DNA of 64,000 nucleotides from Calothrix sp. NIES-3974 (GCF_002368395.1 NZ_AP018254.1:3844001-3908000), one strand, 5' to 3'; shown: positions 9,239 to 18,973, numbered from the stretch's first letter. The notes: generated by a model from the letters alone, not told the origin. Translations and numbers: made by a program.

Positions 9239-10243
9239 TCAAAATCCAGCCAAAGGGTCAATTGCGTAGGAATCGGATGGGGTGGGTTGGGATTTGAGGT
9301 AATTCAAAAAATCAATCAATTCATTTTCATCTAACAGGGTGCGTCCACGTTTTTTGTAGGTTTTAATTAAATAATCCCGTCCCTGTTCCGGTGTCCAACC
9401 TAAGCGCTGCATTTCTACATCGGTTTGAGCAATAATTCCCGATAAATCAACGGGTTCGTTTTTCTTACGTCCGCGTTTACTCGCTGCTGGGGTTTTGCTT
9501 TCCGACTTAGGTTGGCTGATAGCTTCTGTATCGGTGACGGGATTGCGGGGAGCAAAGGGAGTGACGTTACTGCTGGGATGCTCGAAATTAAGGATTGGTT
9601 GTTCTGGGTTAGATGGTGCTTCTCCTTGGGGAGGATGGGGGGAAAGGTGAGATTCTGGATTTAGAGGTATGGTTGGATGTTGCCTTGTTTCGGGAGGGAA
9701 GTTGGTTGGCGATAGGTTGAAATTATTAGTTCCTACTGGTTGACTTGGTTCTGGGAGCAGGGTTTGTGTTGGTTGCTCCACAGGTGCAGGTGGAGAAATT
9801 TGCTGTTGTTGATGCTGGTTAATTACAAAGGATTGATTTTCAGGTGATTTATCGCTGTTTTTTGTAACTTGAGGTATCTGTTCTAATTGGGGGGTATTAG
9901 GTTGGGTGGGAGTGGGTTTGGCTGCGGTTTTGGACTCGATAGTTTGACTTTTTGGCTGAATTTGTTGTGCGGATGTAGGCTGGGAAGCAACAGAAGTTAA
10001 TTGATTTGATGGGGGATTTAAATTATTTTCCCTTGGGGAAATGTCTATTGGTAATACGGAAATCGCCCTTTGTCTAGCTTGATCTTCGGCAACCTCAATA
10101 GTTTCCGCCGCAGCCATACCCGTTGCCCGAATTGTACCTTCAATTTCAATGCTGGCACGAATAATATATTTGCCATGATAAATTTGTATTAGCTCAGATG
10201 TTAAGCAGGCTGTGGGGTACAAACGCTGAAATTCTTGCAACAT
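9239..10243 (-). CDS. Conserved cyanobacterial protein with nucleic-acid-binding-like N-terminus and low-complexity linker
   Basis: This 334-aa protein has three parts. Residues 1-70 (ASIEIEGTIRATGMAAAETI...EDQARQRAISVL) look like a small alpha/beta domain similar to Rad52- or dsRBD-type single-strand annealing proteins. Residues about 70-250 are a proline- and glutamine-rich linker. Residues about 250-334 contain the basic patch KRGRKK and then LGWTPEQGRDYLIKTYKKRGRTLLDENELIDFL, a C-terminal motif I associate with cyanobacterial DNA-binding proteins. ATG at 10243 directly follows an AATCCAAAATCC tandem repeat. Function unknown; a role in DNA handling is only suggested by its ends. Confidence 0.7.
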   Translation of the reverse strand: MLQEFQRLYPTACLTSELIQIYHGKYIIRASIEIEGTIRATGMAAAETIEVAEDQARQRAISVLPIDISPRENNLNPPSNQLTSVASQPTSAQQIQPKSQTIESKTAAKPTPTQPNTPQLEQIPQVTKNSDKSPENQSFVINQHQQQQISPPAPVEQPTQTLLPEPSQPVGTNNFNLSPTNFPPETRQHPTIPLNPESHLSPHPPQGEAPSNPEQPILNFEHPSSNVTPFAPRNPVTDTEAISQPKSESKTPAASKRGRKKNEPVDLSGIIAQTDVEMQRLGWTPEQGRDYLIKTYKKRGRTLLDENELIDFLNYLKSQPTPSDSYAIDPLAGF

Positions 10244-10252
10244 AGTGACTCA

Positions 10253-10283
10253 ATTTTGGATTTTGGATTTTGGATTTTGGATT
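10253..10283 (-). repeat. AATCCAAAATCC tandem heptamer repeat before a start codon
   Basis: About four head-to-tail ATCCAAA units on the minus strand end 9 nt before the ATG at 10243. The same repeat in the same sense orientation precedes several other genes here. Confidence 0.85.
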
Positions 10284-11644
10284 ACTCTTCGGTTGATCCG
10301 CACTACGTGCGTCTATGGATTTTGGTGGAATCTAATCTGCTTTCCTGTCTGTGGTTTTTGGGAGACGCGACATGTCGCTTCTGTACAGGGATAAGGGAAT
10401 TGCTAGAGACGCGACATATCGCATCTGTTTATAACGACAAATATACCCTTTGAGGCTATTCCCTGTCTTCAATCAGTAATTGATAAGGTATTGATTGACA
10501 CTTGACCAACATCCTCTCAGGGACGGTGCAGGGAGTATTTCGGCTTTTGGGGTAAGGGAAGGGTGTGATCAGGTCTTTAGTAATGGGTTGATTTTCGTAC
10601 TAATCCCTACTTCCGTCACGGACTTACTTGAAAGGGAGTGGGAAGTAGGGAGTTGTGAGTAGGGAAAACCATTTTCGTTGGTTCTGGTGTCAACATTAGA
10701 TATAGGCTGCTCACTGAAAGTTTTGGGAATATTTTGAATTTTGGCTACAGTTGAGTTATTCCCCAGAAAAGGGATTTCCCCAAGGGTCGGAACTGATGTG
10801 GCTGAAAGAATAAATCTTCCAGTAAACTTTCCCTGATGGATTTGGGACTTGGGATGAATTTTCGTGTAATGTGTTGGCGTGTCTGTGGTTTCATGTATTG
10901 GCTTGATTGTGTTCTAGTACTAGGATAATGCAATAGTACTGATTGTAGTCTATGCAATTGGCAAATGTTTTTAAGTTACAATGCAAAAAATCTCCGTATT
11001 TGTCGTACTAATGCTATACTAATTACTCGATTTACTAGATTTGATATCCAGAAATATTTTCTGGAAGTACGCTATAAATCTACAATAGTGAAGTAATGGT
11101 TCCACCTCACTGCTTGTTAGCTTGATAAACGGATTGTTACCGATTCTACATGTGTGACGAGCAAGTTTACAGGCAATATCTCGGAGTGAAAATTCTGAGT
11201 ATGTATGATGACGTAAAAGTACCTTCGGGCTAGACAATTTAACACCTGTAAATTTCTCTCTGCTAGAAGCCGTGCGCAGCGCGTCTACAGAAGGTTATCT
11301 GGGGATTGTCTAATCGCAAGAAATCCCTGTTGTGCTTTTGCTACGCATTGAGTGATTTCCGGTTGGGGGCGTTTAATATCAGGCGTGCTTGTTGCGACTG
11401 AGGTTGTCCGAAGTTACTTGATAACTCGCAGGGAAAGGAAATTGCTAGGGATGGTAGAGGTTTGCTCAATTTCGGGTTGGCTGCCCGAAGGAGTGCAGTC
11501 TAACTGCTTTAAAACTTGTGCCGAACTGTAATGACCGAGTTTTCTATAGAACGTACTGCGTGTATTCGGTTCCGATGGTAAATACAAAAGAACCAATTTC
11601 AATCCCAAATTAGATGATGTTTTGACCAAAGGTCGGTTCACTGC
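10284..11644. other. Long spacer rich in palindromes and short repeats
   Basis: No gene I can support. It contains two palindromes with a CGACATGTCG-type core (about 10362-10385 and 10406-10428) and GGGAGTAGGG-type repeats with the TTCGTTGGTTCTGGTGT unit (10634-10700). A minus-strand frame from 11641 to 11414 reads on for about 39 codons past its stop. That frame has no family resemblance, so it may be chance or a decayed gene. Confidence 0.5.
10362..10428. repeat. Two GAGACG palindromes with CGACAT(G/A)TCG core
   Basis: Two copies 20 nt apart: GACGCGACATGTCGCTTC, and GACGCGACATATCGCATC. They belong to the window-wide family with GAGACG...CGTCTC arms. Confidence 0.75.
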
Positions 11645-14032
11645 ATGGAATTTTCAATCGCTACACTCCTTGCCAATTTCACCGATGATAAATTGGTAGC
11701 GCGTAAACTGCTGGAAAAAAAACTGGGTTGCGAAGATGAGGAAAGTTTACAAAAACTCCACATCGCTTTGGAGGTCTTGGAAAAAATTGGGCTTTTAGTC
11801 AAGGAGCGGGGTAAATATCGCCGCGTACCGGAAGAGGAGCTAATTGAGGCCAAATTGCGGTGTTCGAGTAAGGGGTTTTGCTTTGCAATTCAAGACACAG
11901 AAGGCGCAGAGGATATATATATTCGCGAGAGTCATTTAAGTAATGCTTGGAATGGCGATCGCGTGTTGGTCAAGGTACTCAAGGAAGGAAGCCGTCGCCG
12001 CTCTCCGGAGGGTGAAGTGAAGTTAATTTTAGAACGTTCAAATCACACCTTATTGGCGCGGATCAAGCAAGTAGAAACTGGTTTTCGGGCGGTTCCGTTA
12101 GATGATCGCCTATTGTTTGAATTAAAGATCCAAGATCCGGATGTTGAGGTTTTGTCAGAGGCTATTGACCACTTAGCCCATGTGGAGGTATTGCGCTATC
12201 CCTTAGCCCAGTATCCTCCGGTGGGACGGGTGGTGCAGATTTTAGGTAGTGATGCGGAAGCGGCTGCGGACATTGATTTAGTGACTTGCAAGCATGACCT
12301 TTCCCGTACTTTTACGGAAAATGTGTTGGATGCAGCTAGTAAATTACAGAAAAAAATCCTCAAAGCCGATTTAAAAAACCGGATTGATCTGCGATCGCAA
12401 TTTATGGTTAGTATTGCGATGGCGGATGATGGAGTGCTGGAGAATGCTTTGAGTTTGGAAACCCTGTCTGATGGCAATGTCCGGATTGGTTTCCATATTA
12501 GCGATGTAGCTCATTATGTTCCTCCAGAGGAAGCGTTAGACCGGGAAGCTTTGAAACGGGGACGTTCGGTTTATTTGGGGGATTTAATTTTACCGATGTT
12601 TCCGGAAGCGGTGACGGAAAGATGTGGTTTGCTTGCAGGTTACGACCGTTTAGCTTTATCTTTCCTGATTGATATCGATCCGCAAACGGGGGAAGTTGTG
12701 AGTTGGGAGGCCACACCCAGTGTGGTCAAAGTAGACAAGCAACTGACCCATGCCCAAGCAAATGCTATCTTTAACGGTACAGCCCGTAAAACTAAGGATA
12801 CGGGGGAAATCCTGGAAATTTTGTCCACCCTACATCAGATTAGTGGAGTATTACAAGCCAAACGGTTTAAACGGGGTAGTTTACAATTAAATTTACCCCC
12901 AGCAAAAAATCCCTACAATGACGAGGGCAGTTTGGGTTGTGTACCCAAAACTGATTCGCCAGTACAAATGATGATGACGGAGTTGGTGTTACTGGTAAAT
13001 CAGTTAATGGCAGAACATTTGAGCATTTTGGATGTGCCAACGATTTGGCGTGTACAAGGCGCACCTGATGGGGAAGATGTCCAAGAAATGTTGAAATTGG
13101 CGATGAATTTAGGTGTGGAGTTGGTGCTACCTGAAGACATCGATATTCAACCCCTTGATTATCAACATCTGACCCGTTTATTTGCCGAGTCTGCATCTGA
13201 GCAGGTGTTGACCTATCTCTTGCAAGATACCCTCAAACCAGCCGTCTATAGCACCCACAAAGGACCCCATTTTGGGTTAGCCTTGAGCGAAGGGTACATA
13301 CACTTTACCTCCCCTTTGCGTCGCTATCCCGATTTGCTGATGCAGCGCATGTACTATGCATTGCTAGAACATGGACGCGATCGCCGCAATACCCGTGTGA
13401 AGGAACGGATCAATTTGCGTTCTTCTAGTTGTCACACAGAAGAAATCAACTGGAATGTACTTGCACCGGAATTGCACCAGGAATTACAAAGTGACCTGGT
13501 ACGGGTAATTACCCAACTCAACGACCGGGAAAAAGAAGTTCAAGAAGCCGAAGCGGATTTAGCAGGTTTGCAACGAGCAGCACTGATGAAACAACGCATT
13601 GGCGAAGTGTTTAACGGGGTGATTACGGGTGTCCAGTCCTACGGTTTCTTCGTGGAAATTGAAGTCACTCCCGAAGAAGGACAAAACTCAAATTCTGGAA
13701 AAGAAGATGGTGATCCAAGCAATACCAAACCTTTGCGGGTAGAAGGACTTGTCCATGTCAGTTCCCTCAAAGACGATTGGTACGAATATCGAGCGCGTCA
13801 ACAAGCCTTGTTTGGTCGCAAAAATCGCGCTTCCTATCGCTTAGGCGATCGCGTCGCAGTCCAAGTTAAAAGTGTTGATTACTATCGTCAGCAAATCGAT
13901 TTGGTAACGGTCAGCAGTGATGGTACACCAATCATCGACAAGGATTATAATCTCCACGAAGAAGTTGATATGTACGATGATGATGATGATTTAGATGACG
14001 AAGGATTCGATGATGACTATGAGGACGAATAA
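11645..14032 (+). CDS. RNB-domain (RNase II/R family) protein with degenerate active site
   Basis: This 795-aa protein has RNase II/R architecture: an N-terminal winged helix (1-60), OB/cold-shock-like segments (about 70-230), an RNB domain (about 240-590), an S1 domain (about 650-760, GEVFNGVITGVQSYGFFVEI) and a very acidic tail. Canonical RNB enzymes bind Mg2+ through four aspartates in TIDxxxxxDxDDAL. Here that stretch, at about residues 254-269, reads SIAMADDGVLENALS, so all four are replaced (A, V, E, N). The downstream RNA-path motif SPLRRYPDLL is kept. The fold is certain; exonuclease activity is doubtful. It could be an RNA-binding or regulatory relative, such as the Zam-type proteins I recall in cyanobacteria. 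A hairpin follows the stop. Confidence 0.9.
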   Translation: MEFSIATLLANFTDDKLVARKLLEKKLGCEDEESLQKLHIALEVLEKIGLLVKERGKYRRVPEEELIEAKLRCSSKGFCFAIQDTEGAEDIYIRESHLSNAWNGDRVLVKVLKEGSRRRSPEGEVKLILERSNHTLLARIKQVETGFRAVPLDDRLLFELKIQDPDVEVLSEAIDHLAHVEVLRYPLAQYPPVGRVVQILGSDAEAAADIDLVTCKHDLSRTFTENVLDAASKLQKKILKADLKNRIDLRSQFMVSIAMADDGVLENALSLETLSDGNVRIGFHISDVAHYVPPEEALDREALKRGRSVYLGDLILPMFPEAVTERCGLLAGYDRLALSFLIDIDPQTGEVVSWEATPSVVKVDKQLTHAQANAIFNGTARKTKDTGEILEILSTLHQISGVLQAKRFKRGSLQLNLPPAKNPYNDEGSLGCVPKTDSPVQMMMTELVLLVNQLMAEHLSILDVPTIWRVQGAPDGEDVQEMLKLAMNLGVELVLPEDIDIQPLDYQHLTRLFAESASEQVLTYLLQDTLKPAVYSTHKGPHFGLALSEGYIHFTSPLRRYPDLLMQRMYYALLEHGRDRRNTRVKERINLRSSSCHTEEINWNVLAPELHQELQSDLVRVITQLNDREKEVQEAEADLAGLQRAALMKQRIGEVFNGVITGVQSYGFFVEIEVTPEEGQNSNSGKEDGDPSNTKPLRVEGLVHVSSLKDDWYEYRARQQALFGRKNRASYRLGDRVAVQVKSVDYYRQQIDLVTVSSDGTPIIDKDYNLHEEVDMYDDDDDLDDEGFDDDYEDE

Positions 14033-14059
14033 ACCTTTGTCGAGGAATTAACTAACCCT

Positions 14060-14083
14060 GAAGGCGCAAATTTATGCGCCTTC
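14060..14083 (+). terminator. Terminator-like hairpin after the RNB gene
   Basis: Perfect 9-bp stem GAAGGCGCA / TGCGCCTTC with an AATTTA loop, 27 nt after the stop. The following T-tract is weak. Confidence 0.65.
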
Positions 14084-14105
14084 ATTACTTGTAGATAGAG
14101 TAAGT

Positions 14106-14238
14106 TGTAATTAGGGAGTAGCCATCTCGAAAAGAAACTGTTTGTGCGTCTACATGTAGGTGTAGTCTTGTCGCAGAGAACTGCGTACACCACAACCGAT
14201 AAAAGTAGTTATTTCCCACTACCCACTCACCACTCCCC
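14106..14238. repeat. Copy of composite GGGAGTAG...CTACCC dispersed repeat
   Basis: Begins GGGAGTAGCC, carries TCTACATGTAGGTGTAG and GTACACCACAACCGAT...AAAGTAG, and ends in ACTACCCACTCACC. The same modules recur at about 18711-18900, 24405-24515, 57987-58074 and 63319-63500. Confidence 0.55.
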
Positions 14239-14371
14239 TGCATCAAGCGAGACCCTAATTCTGAATTCAAAATCCATAGACCCATGTAGTGCGACATCTA
14301 GAAGAGTAATCTCAAATCCATAGACGCGTTGGCGAAAGCCATTCCTTTAGGCTAGCGGATCGACCGAAGAG

Positions 14372-14475
14372 TAATCCAAAATCCAAAATCTAAAATCCAA
14401 AATCCATCAACGCAGGTAGTGCGACTTCTCAGAGAGTAATCTCAAATCCAAAATCCAAAATCCAAAATCCCAAAA
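14372..14475 (+). repeat. AATCCAAAATCC heptamer repeats before ubiX
   Basis: Two blocks of ATCCAAA units (14372-14406 and 14443-14475). The second ends 5 nt before the GTG start of the next gene. The sequence between them holds a further short repeat, CAGGTAGTGCGAC. Confidence 0.8.
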
Positions 14476-14480
14476 AGCAA

Positions 14481-15140
14481 GTGTCTAATTCCCATCTACC
14501 CCTAATTATCGGTGTTACCGGTGCATCTGGATTAATTTACGCCGTCCGCACCTTAAAATATTTGCTCGCAGCTGACTATACAATTGAGTTAGTCGCATCA
14601 AAATCAACCTACATGGTTTGGCAATCAGAAAACAAGATCCGAATGCCTGTAGAACCAGAACAACAGGAACAATTTTGGCGACATCATGCAAATGTACCAA
14701 TCGCCGGGAAACTGCGCTGTCATCCTTGGGGGAATGTGGGTGCAAACATTGCTAGTGGATCATTTCGGACTTTAGGAATGATGGTGATTCCCTGTAGTAT
14801 GAGTACGGTTGCGAAACTTGCCAATGGATTAAGTTCTGATTTACTAGAACGTGCGGCGGATGTACAAATAAAAGAGGGACGTAAACTAGTTCTTGTACCT
14901 CGTGAAACCCCTTTTAGTTTGATTCACCTACGCAACCTGACCACCCTCGCAGAAACAGGTGTACGCATTGTTCCGGCGATTCCAGCTTGGTATCATCATC
15001 CCCAATCCATTGAAGATTTAGTCGATTTTGTTGTCGCGAGGGCTTTAGATCAGTTTGAGATTGATTGCATCCCCATAGAACGCTGGAAGGGAAACGAGGA
15101 GGGGAGAGGAAGCGGGGGTAATGGGGAGCAAGGGGAGTAA
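14481..15140 (+). CDS. ubiX: Flavin prenyltransferase UbiX
   Basis: This 219-aa protein matches UbiX, which prenylates FMN to make the cofactor used by UbiD-type decarboxylases. The FMN-binding start LIIGVTGASGLIYAVRTLKY, the central IPCSMSTVAKLANGLSSDLLERAADVQIKEG and the RETPFSLIHLRNL motif are all present. The last 20 residues are a glycine- and glutamate-rich extension beyond the usual end. The start is GTG at 14481, right after the heptamer repeats. The LapA-like gene follows in the same direction after 67 nt, so the two may form an operon. Confidence 0.92.
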   Translation: MSNSHLPLIIGVTGASGLIYAVRTLKYLLAADYTIELVASKSTYMVWQSENKIRMPVEPEQQEQFWRHHANVPIAGKLRCHPWGNVGANIASGSFRTLGMMVIPCSMSTVAKLANGLSSDLLERAADVQIKEGRKLVLVPRETPFSLIHLRNLTTLAETGVRIVPAIPAWYHHPQSIEDLVDFVVARALDQFEIDCIPIERWKGNEEGRGSGGNGEQGE

Positions 15141-15170
15141 TACCGTTTTACTTACACATCCTGTCTTCTG

Positions 15171-15209
15171 AAATCCAAAATCCAAAATCTAAAATCCAAA
15201 ATCCAAAAT
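15171..15209 (+). repeat. AATCCAAAATCC heptamer repeat abutting a start codon
   Basis: Five near-perfect units run straight into the ATG at 15208, so the last unit overlaps the start codon. Confidence 0.85.
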
Positions 15210-16002
15210 GGCTGTGATTCGCTTAGTTTTAATTTTTGTTGTCATTGGTAGTGTCACCCTGCTGGTGATACAAAATTTTTCACCATCCCTTGCGATTAAG
15301 TTTTTGGGTATGCGATCGCAAGCTCTACCTTTTTCGATCTGGGTTTTAATCAGTATTGTGGCTGGTGCGCTCACGTCTTTAATAATTAGTAGTTTATTAC
15401 GCCTTAGCAGCTTTAAAATTGGCGGAAAACAAGAATCCTTCACTCCACCAAGTCCTCCCCGTCCTCCCCAATCTCCACGGGAACGAGTCGCGACGAAAAA
15501 CCCCAGTCCCCAACCAGATGTCGAACCTAGAGTCAATCGGGATTTAGACGAGTGGGAACAAACTGCAAGCGAAGATTGGGATTTTGAGGATGATGTGGTT
15601 CAGGAAATTGGAAAGCGCGATCGCCCTCACCAAACCCCCAAAACAGATTATAGTACAAATGTGCCGAGGGATAAACATCGGAATACAAGAGATTTCGATG
15701 ATGATCTGGACGAGGATTTGTTTACACCGGATCAACAACAAACAAGCAAATCACCCGCAAAACCCGGTTCGGACTCGACCTATTCCTATAACTATCGCGA
15801 ACCGAAACAAACTGGGGTGGGAAAAACTGAATCGGTCTACGATGCTGACTACCGAGTTCTAGTTCCACCTTTTTATCCCAAATCTGAACAACAATCACCA
15901 CCCGATAATTATCAGGAAAATAATCAAAATAACCCAGATGATGATTGGGGTTTTCTGGATGAGTTGGATGGGGAAGATACTAAAAATACAAAGAATGAAT
16001 GA
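15208..16002 (+). CDS. LapA-domain (DUF1049) membrane protein with long acidic tail
   Basis: This 264-aa protein has two membrane segments (about residues 3-25 and 43-65) around the pattern VIQNFSPSLAIKFLG...LPFSIWVLISIVAGALTS. That is the LapA/DUF1049 domain known from envelope assembly proteins. The remaining 190 residues are soluble, disordered-looking and rich in D, E, N, P and Q (EQTASEDWDFEDDVVQE, DDDLDEDLFTPD). Only the N-terminal domain is recognisable. Probably inner-membrane; its partner is unknown. The heptamer repeat in front leaves no obvious ribosome binding site. Confidence 0.8.
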   Translation: MAVIRLVLIFVVIGSVTLLVIQNFSPSLAIKFLGMRSQALPFSIWVLISIVAGALTSLIISSLLRLSSFKIGGKQESFTPPSPPRPPQSPRERVATKNPSPQPDVEPRVNRDLDEWEQTASEDWDFEDDVVQEIGKRDRPHQTPKTDYSTNVPRDKHRNTRDFDDDLDEDLFTPDQQQTSKSPAKPGSDSTYSYNYREPKQTGVGKTESVYDADYRVLVPPFYPKSEQQSPPDNYQENNQNNPDDDWGFLDELDGEDTKNTKNE

Positions 16003-16137
16003 GAAGAGGGGAGAAGGGAGACAGAAAGGGGAAAATAAAGCTACCATTCAAAATGACTGAAAAGCTGACTACACATACACTTTAAATTTATTTTGCCCTT
16101 TGCCTTTTTGTACTAGTTCCTCACAACTCCTTTGACT

Positions 16138-16338
16138 CTACTTTTGCGCAGTTTCTAGTATTTCCCGTGATTGCTGCTTTACTTGTCCCATCATTGCAGC
16201 TTCCTGTAGCATCATAAATGCCTGAAAATCCTCCTGATCATAGGGGTTAGCGAGCATTTTTCTCAGACTTTCCTCTGCTTCTAAAGTTAGATAACCTTTT
16301 GCTAAAGCCACTTTGACCACATCACGAATCCGAGTCAT
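16138..16338 (-). CDS. Small conserved protein, 66 aa
   Basis: A longer frame starts at 16413, but the ATG at 16338 is preferred because GAGGAG lies 6 nt upstream of it. The product begins MTRIRDVVKVALAKGYLTLE and continues with EESLRKMLANPYDQEDFQAFMMLQEAAMMGQV. It is helical, with no cysteines or membrane segment. It looks like one of the short helical proteins of filamentous cyanobacteria that often sit near regulatory genes; no function can be assigned. Confidence 0.65.
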   Translation of the reverse strand: MTRIRDVVKVALAKGYLTLEAEESLRKMLANPYDQEDFQAFMMLQEAAMMGQVKQQSREILETAQK

Positions 16339-16413
16339 GGGTTCACTCCTCAAACTGTCACATATATTAATATCTGTTGGCCAATGACAACATATGCAGA
16401 TTCCGGAAATCAT

Positions 16414-17114
16414 AATTCACCTAATGCGATTGCCATCTGACTTGCTCTACATTCGACCTATCCATAAGCTAGAACCTAAACTAATTGAAAGTCAATACTG
16501 ACAATGTTTTTAACCTTTTATACGTTACAAAACAAAATATCAAGTTAGGGTTCGCAGCAGATTATTGGTTTTTCGGAGATATGTTGTTTAAACTTTTCCG
16601 GCTAGCTCAAAACTGTTTTTACGACCCTATTCTGTTTGTATTCTGCTGTCAGTTCTGTTTTGGTTTTACTTATGAACAAGTCTGTTAAAATTAATCACCT
16701 ACCTCTGGTACATTTTTATTGCCATTGTCTATAATTACACCAACTTCCCAGAGGAGAGTATTGGTAATGCATATTTGTGAATCCATGTTTTTGTTTTTAT
16801 TGATAAATTTACTGACTATTTTTTTAAATTTCCATTAAATTTTAAGATACCTAAGTAATAATTCTTAAGTCACCTAACGATAGTTATTAAATTCGTTATA
16901 AATTTACTGTTCATTTATTCGGTCTTCATGAAAAAATCGTTAATATATTGCAGTATATACAACATTGTGGGTGGAAACACGCAATGCGTATAATTGGTGG
17001 ATAATCTTTGAAAAGGCGACTCAAGATACTGTTTGCCGATTTTCGTTTGCGCAGGTCTTGTATATGATTACGTTGTTATACGTAAAATATCAACAGGTAA
17101 AATTAATATAAAAA
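16414..17114. other. AT-rich spacer upstream of NB-ARC gene
   Basis: A divergent promoter region of about 700 nt, strongly AT-rich between 16770 and 16960. A plus-strand frame at 16485-16688 is rich in F and C, lacks a ribosome binding site and looks spurious. No repeat or RNA gene recognised. Confidence 0.45.
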
Positions 17115-18698
17115 ATGGAAATAACTGATACTAATCAAACTGGAGAAGAATTTGTCGAAGCAAATAATAGCTGGGAGTTAGAAAAGTTATATATTGATTT
17201 GGCATCTGCGAAGGGGAAAGCTCTCACTCCTGTAGAGAAGAAGTTTCTGCGCGGATTATTATGTGGTTTTAGTCCAGCAGAAATTGCCAATACGGTTTAC
17301 AAAAGTCGTAGTAGTAGTACAGTAAGGGTTTACTTATCCAATGGATTATATAAATATATCGAGGAAATGCTTTCCAACCTAGCTGGGAAAACAGTGAAGG
17401 TAAAAAACTGGAGTCATGTCACCCATTTATTGGAAAAAGCTGGTTACAAAAAAGCTTGGTTCCCAATGGAAGCATCTCAAAATTCCTTGACCAATTATCT
17501 TCCGGATTCAGAAGCTGAAACTATGAAATCTGGTGAGTTATCCCAGTTTGATTGGGGAGAAGCAATCGACGTGACAGCATTTCATGGTCGGGAAGAGGAG
17601 TTAGAGCAAGCTCATCTTTGGATAGGACAGGAGCAATGTCGATTAATATTGATCTTGGGAATGGCTGGTGTGGGGAAAACAGCTTTTTCGGTCAAGTTAG
17701 CTCAAAAGGTACAGGGGGAATTTGACTGTTTGATTTGGCGATCGCTGCGGAATGCTCCTCCGTTTACAAGCATGTTGACGCAGCTATTAAATATTCTGGG
17801 TGCTGAAAGTGAAGCAGTGCTATGGGATGGGGAAGATGGGGGAATTTCCCTGTTAATGGAATACCTGCGAGCAAAACGCTGTTTAATTGTATTTGATAAT
17901 CTCGATGCAATTTTGGCTAGCAGTCATCCAGAGGTGTGGGACGATAAGGAGGAATATACAGGAATTTTACCCCAAATTAAATATCGTCCGGGATATGAGG
18001 GATATGGAGAGTTAATTCGACGGGTAGGTGAATCAACCCACCAAAGTTGTTTGTTGGTGACAAGTAGAGAAAAACCGGAAGCGATCGCAGCTTTGGAGGG
18101 GGATAGGTCTCCTGTTCGCTGCTATAAGTTAACGGGTTTAAATGGGGATGAGAGCTTGCAAATCCTCCGAGCAAAGGGATTGACCCAGTTAAGTGATGAC
18201 GAAGCCAAGGTTTTGATTGACTGGTATGGGGGGAATCCTTTATTTTTAAAATTGGCTGCCACGGCGATTAATGAGCTATTTGCCGCCAATATTCACGAGT
18301 TTATCCAGCAGGGAACGGTGGTATTTGGGGAAATACGCGCTGTTTTAGATAGTCAATTTCAACGACTTTCGACCCTGGAAACCCAGATTATGTACTGGTT
18401 AGCCTTAAATCAAGATTTTTTGTCGGTACGCAAACTCCAAAAAGAAATTACTCCCCGGGTTTCCCAACGGGTAATTCTCGAAGCCATCGAACTACTACAA
18501 AGGCGATCGCTAATTGAAAGCTTCACTACCAGTGTTTGCCAAAATCCGGTTTTAATTGAATATATCGCTGAACGCTTGATTGAGGAAAATTTTTTATTGA
18601 GTCAACAACAAGCTAACTCCTTGCTAGTTAATCAAACCATGTTTGAAGCTCATTTGAAAAATTATATCCGCGAAAGCCGTTTACATCAAGCAATTTAA
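17115..18698 (+). CDS. NB-ARC ATPase with N-terminal HTH domain, without a repeat sensor domain
   Basis: This 527-aa protein is a STAND/NB-ARC type ATPase. Residues 25-115 (KALTPVEKKFLRGLLCGFSP through GYKKAW) form the HTH domain found at the start of many cyanobacterial NB-ARC proteins. The Walker A is GMAGVGKT (about 180-187), Walker B is RCLIVFDNLDAIL, and a later GNPLFLKLAATAI matches the GLPL-like motif. Relatives usually continue into WD40 or TPR repeats; this one ends after the winged-helix region (YIAERLIEENFLLSQ). It may be a naturally short form or may have lost its sensor. Possible signalling or defence role. It stands alone. Confidence 0.85.
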   Translation: MEITDTNQTGEEFVEANNSWELEKLYIDLASAKGKALTPVEKKFLRGLLCGFSPAEIANTVYKSRSSSTVRVYLSNGLYKYIEEMLSNLAGKTVKVKNWSHVTHLLEKAGYKKAWFPMEASQNSLTNYLPDSEAETMKSGELSQFDWGEAIDVTAFHGREEELEQAHLWIGQEQCRLILILGMAGVGKTAFSVKLAQKVQGEFDCLIWRSLRNAPPFTSMLTQLLNILGAESEAVLWDGEDGGISLLMEYLRAKRCLIVFDNLDAILASSHPEVWDDKEEYTGILPQIKYRPGYEGYGELIRRVGESTHQSCLLVTSREKPEAIAALEGDRSPVRCYKLTGLNGDESLQILRAKGLTQLSDDEAKVLIDWYGGNPLFLKLAATAINELFAANIHEFIQQGTVVFGEIRAVLDSQFQRLSTLETQIMYWLALNQDFLSVRKLQKEITPRVSQRVILEAIELLQRRSLIESFTTSVCQNPVLIEYIAERLIEENFLLSQQQANSLLVNQTMFEAHLKNYIRESRLHQAI

Positions 18699-18710
18699 TT
18701 TAGGGAGTAG

Positions 18711-18900
18711 AGAATAGGGAGTAGGGAGTAGTAGGGAAAAACCACTTTTATTGGTTGTGGTTAGAACTTACATAATGCAAAAACTACATAACTATATGTT
18801 GATTATCGAAAATACGTTGTTTCATGCTTTTATCAATCATTCTGGATGAACAATGTCAACAGTACATGTAGACTACTCCCAATTCCCTACTCCCGACTCC
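18711..18900. repeat. MITE-like composite repeat with inverted GGGAGTAG ends
   Basis: Opens with GGGAGTAGGGAGTAG and CCACTTTTATTGGTTGTGGT, and closes with AGTACATGTAGACTACTCCC and CCCTACTCCC, so its ends are mutually inverted. The shared internal modules appear elsewhere in the window. Confidence 0.5.
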
Positions 18901-18973
18901 CGGAAAACGATAGTTTACATGCTCCACCAAAATGGGAGAAAATGATTGAAGGTGAATCTAAACAAGAATAAAC

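Noticed and set aside
11414-11641. A minus-strand 75-codon frame that continues about 39 codons past its stop
   Set aside because: No ribosome binding site, no family resemblance, and it lies in the leader of the RNB gene; possible old pseudogene but not supportable.
16485-16688. A plus-strand 67-codon frame rich in F and C
   Set aside because: Composition is that of translated AT-rich spacer, and it has no ribosome binding site.
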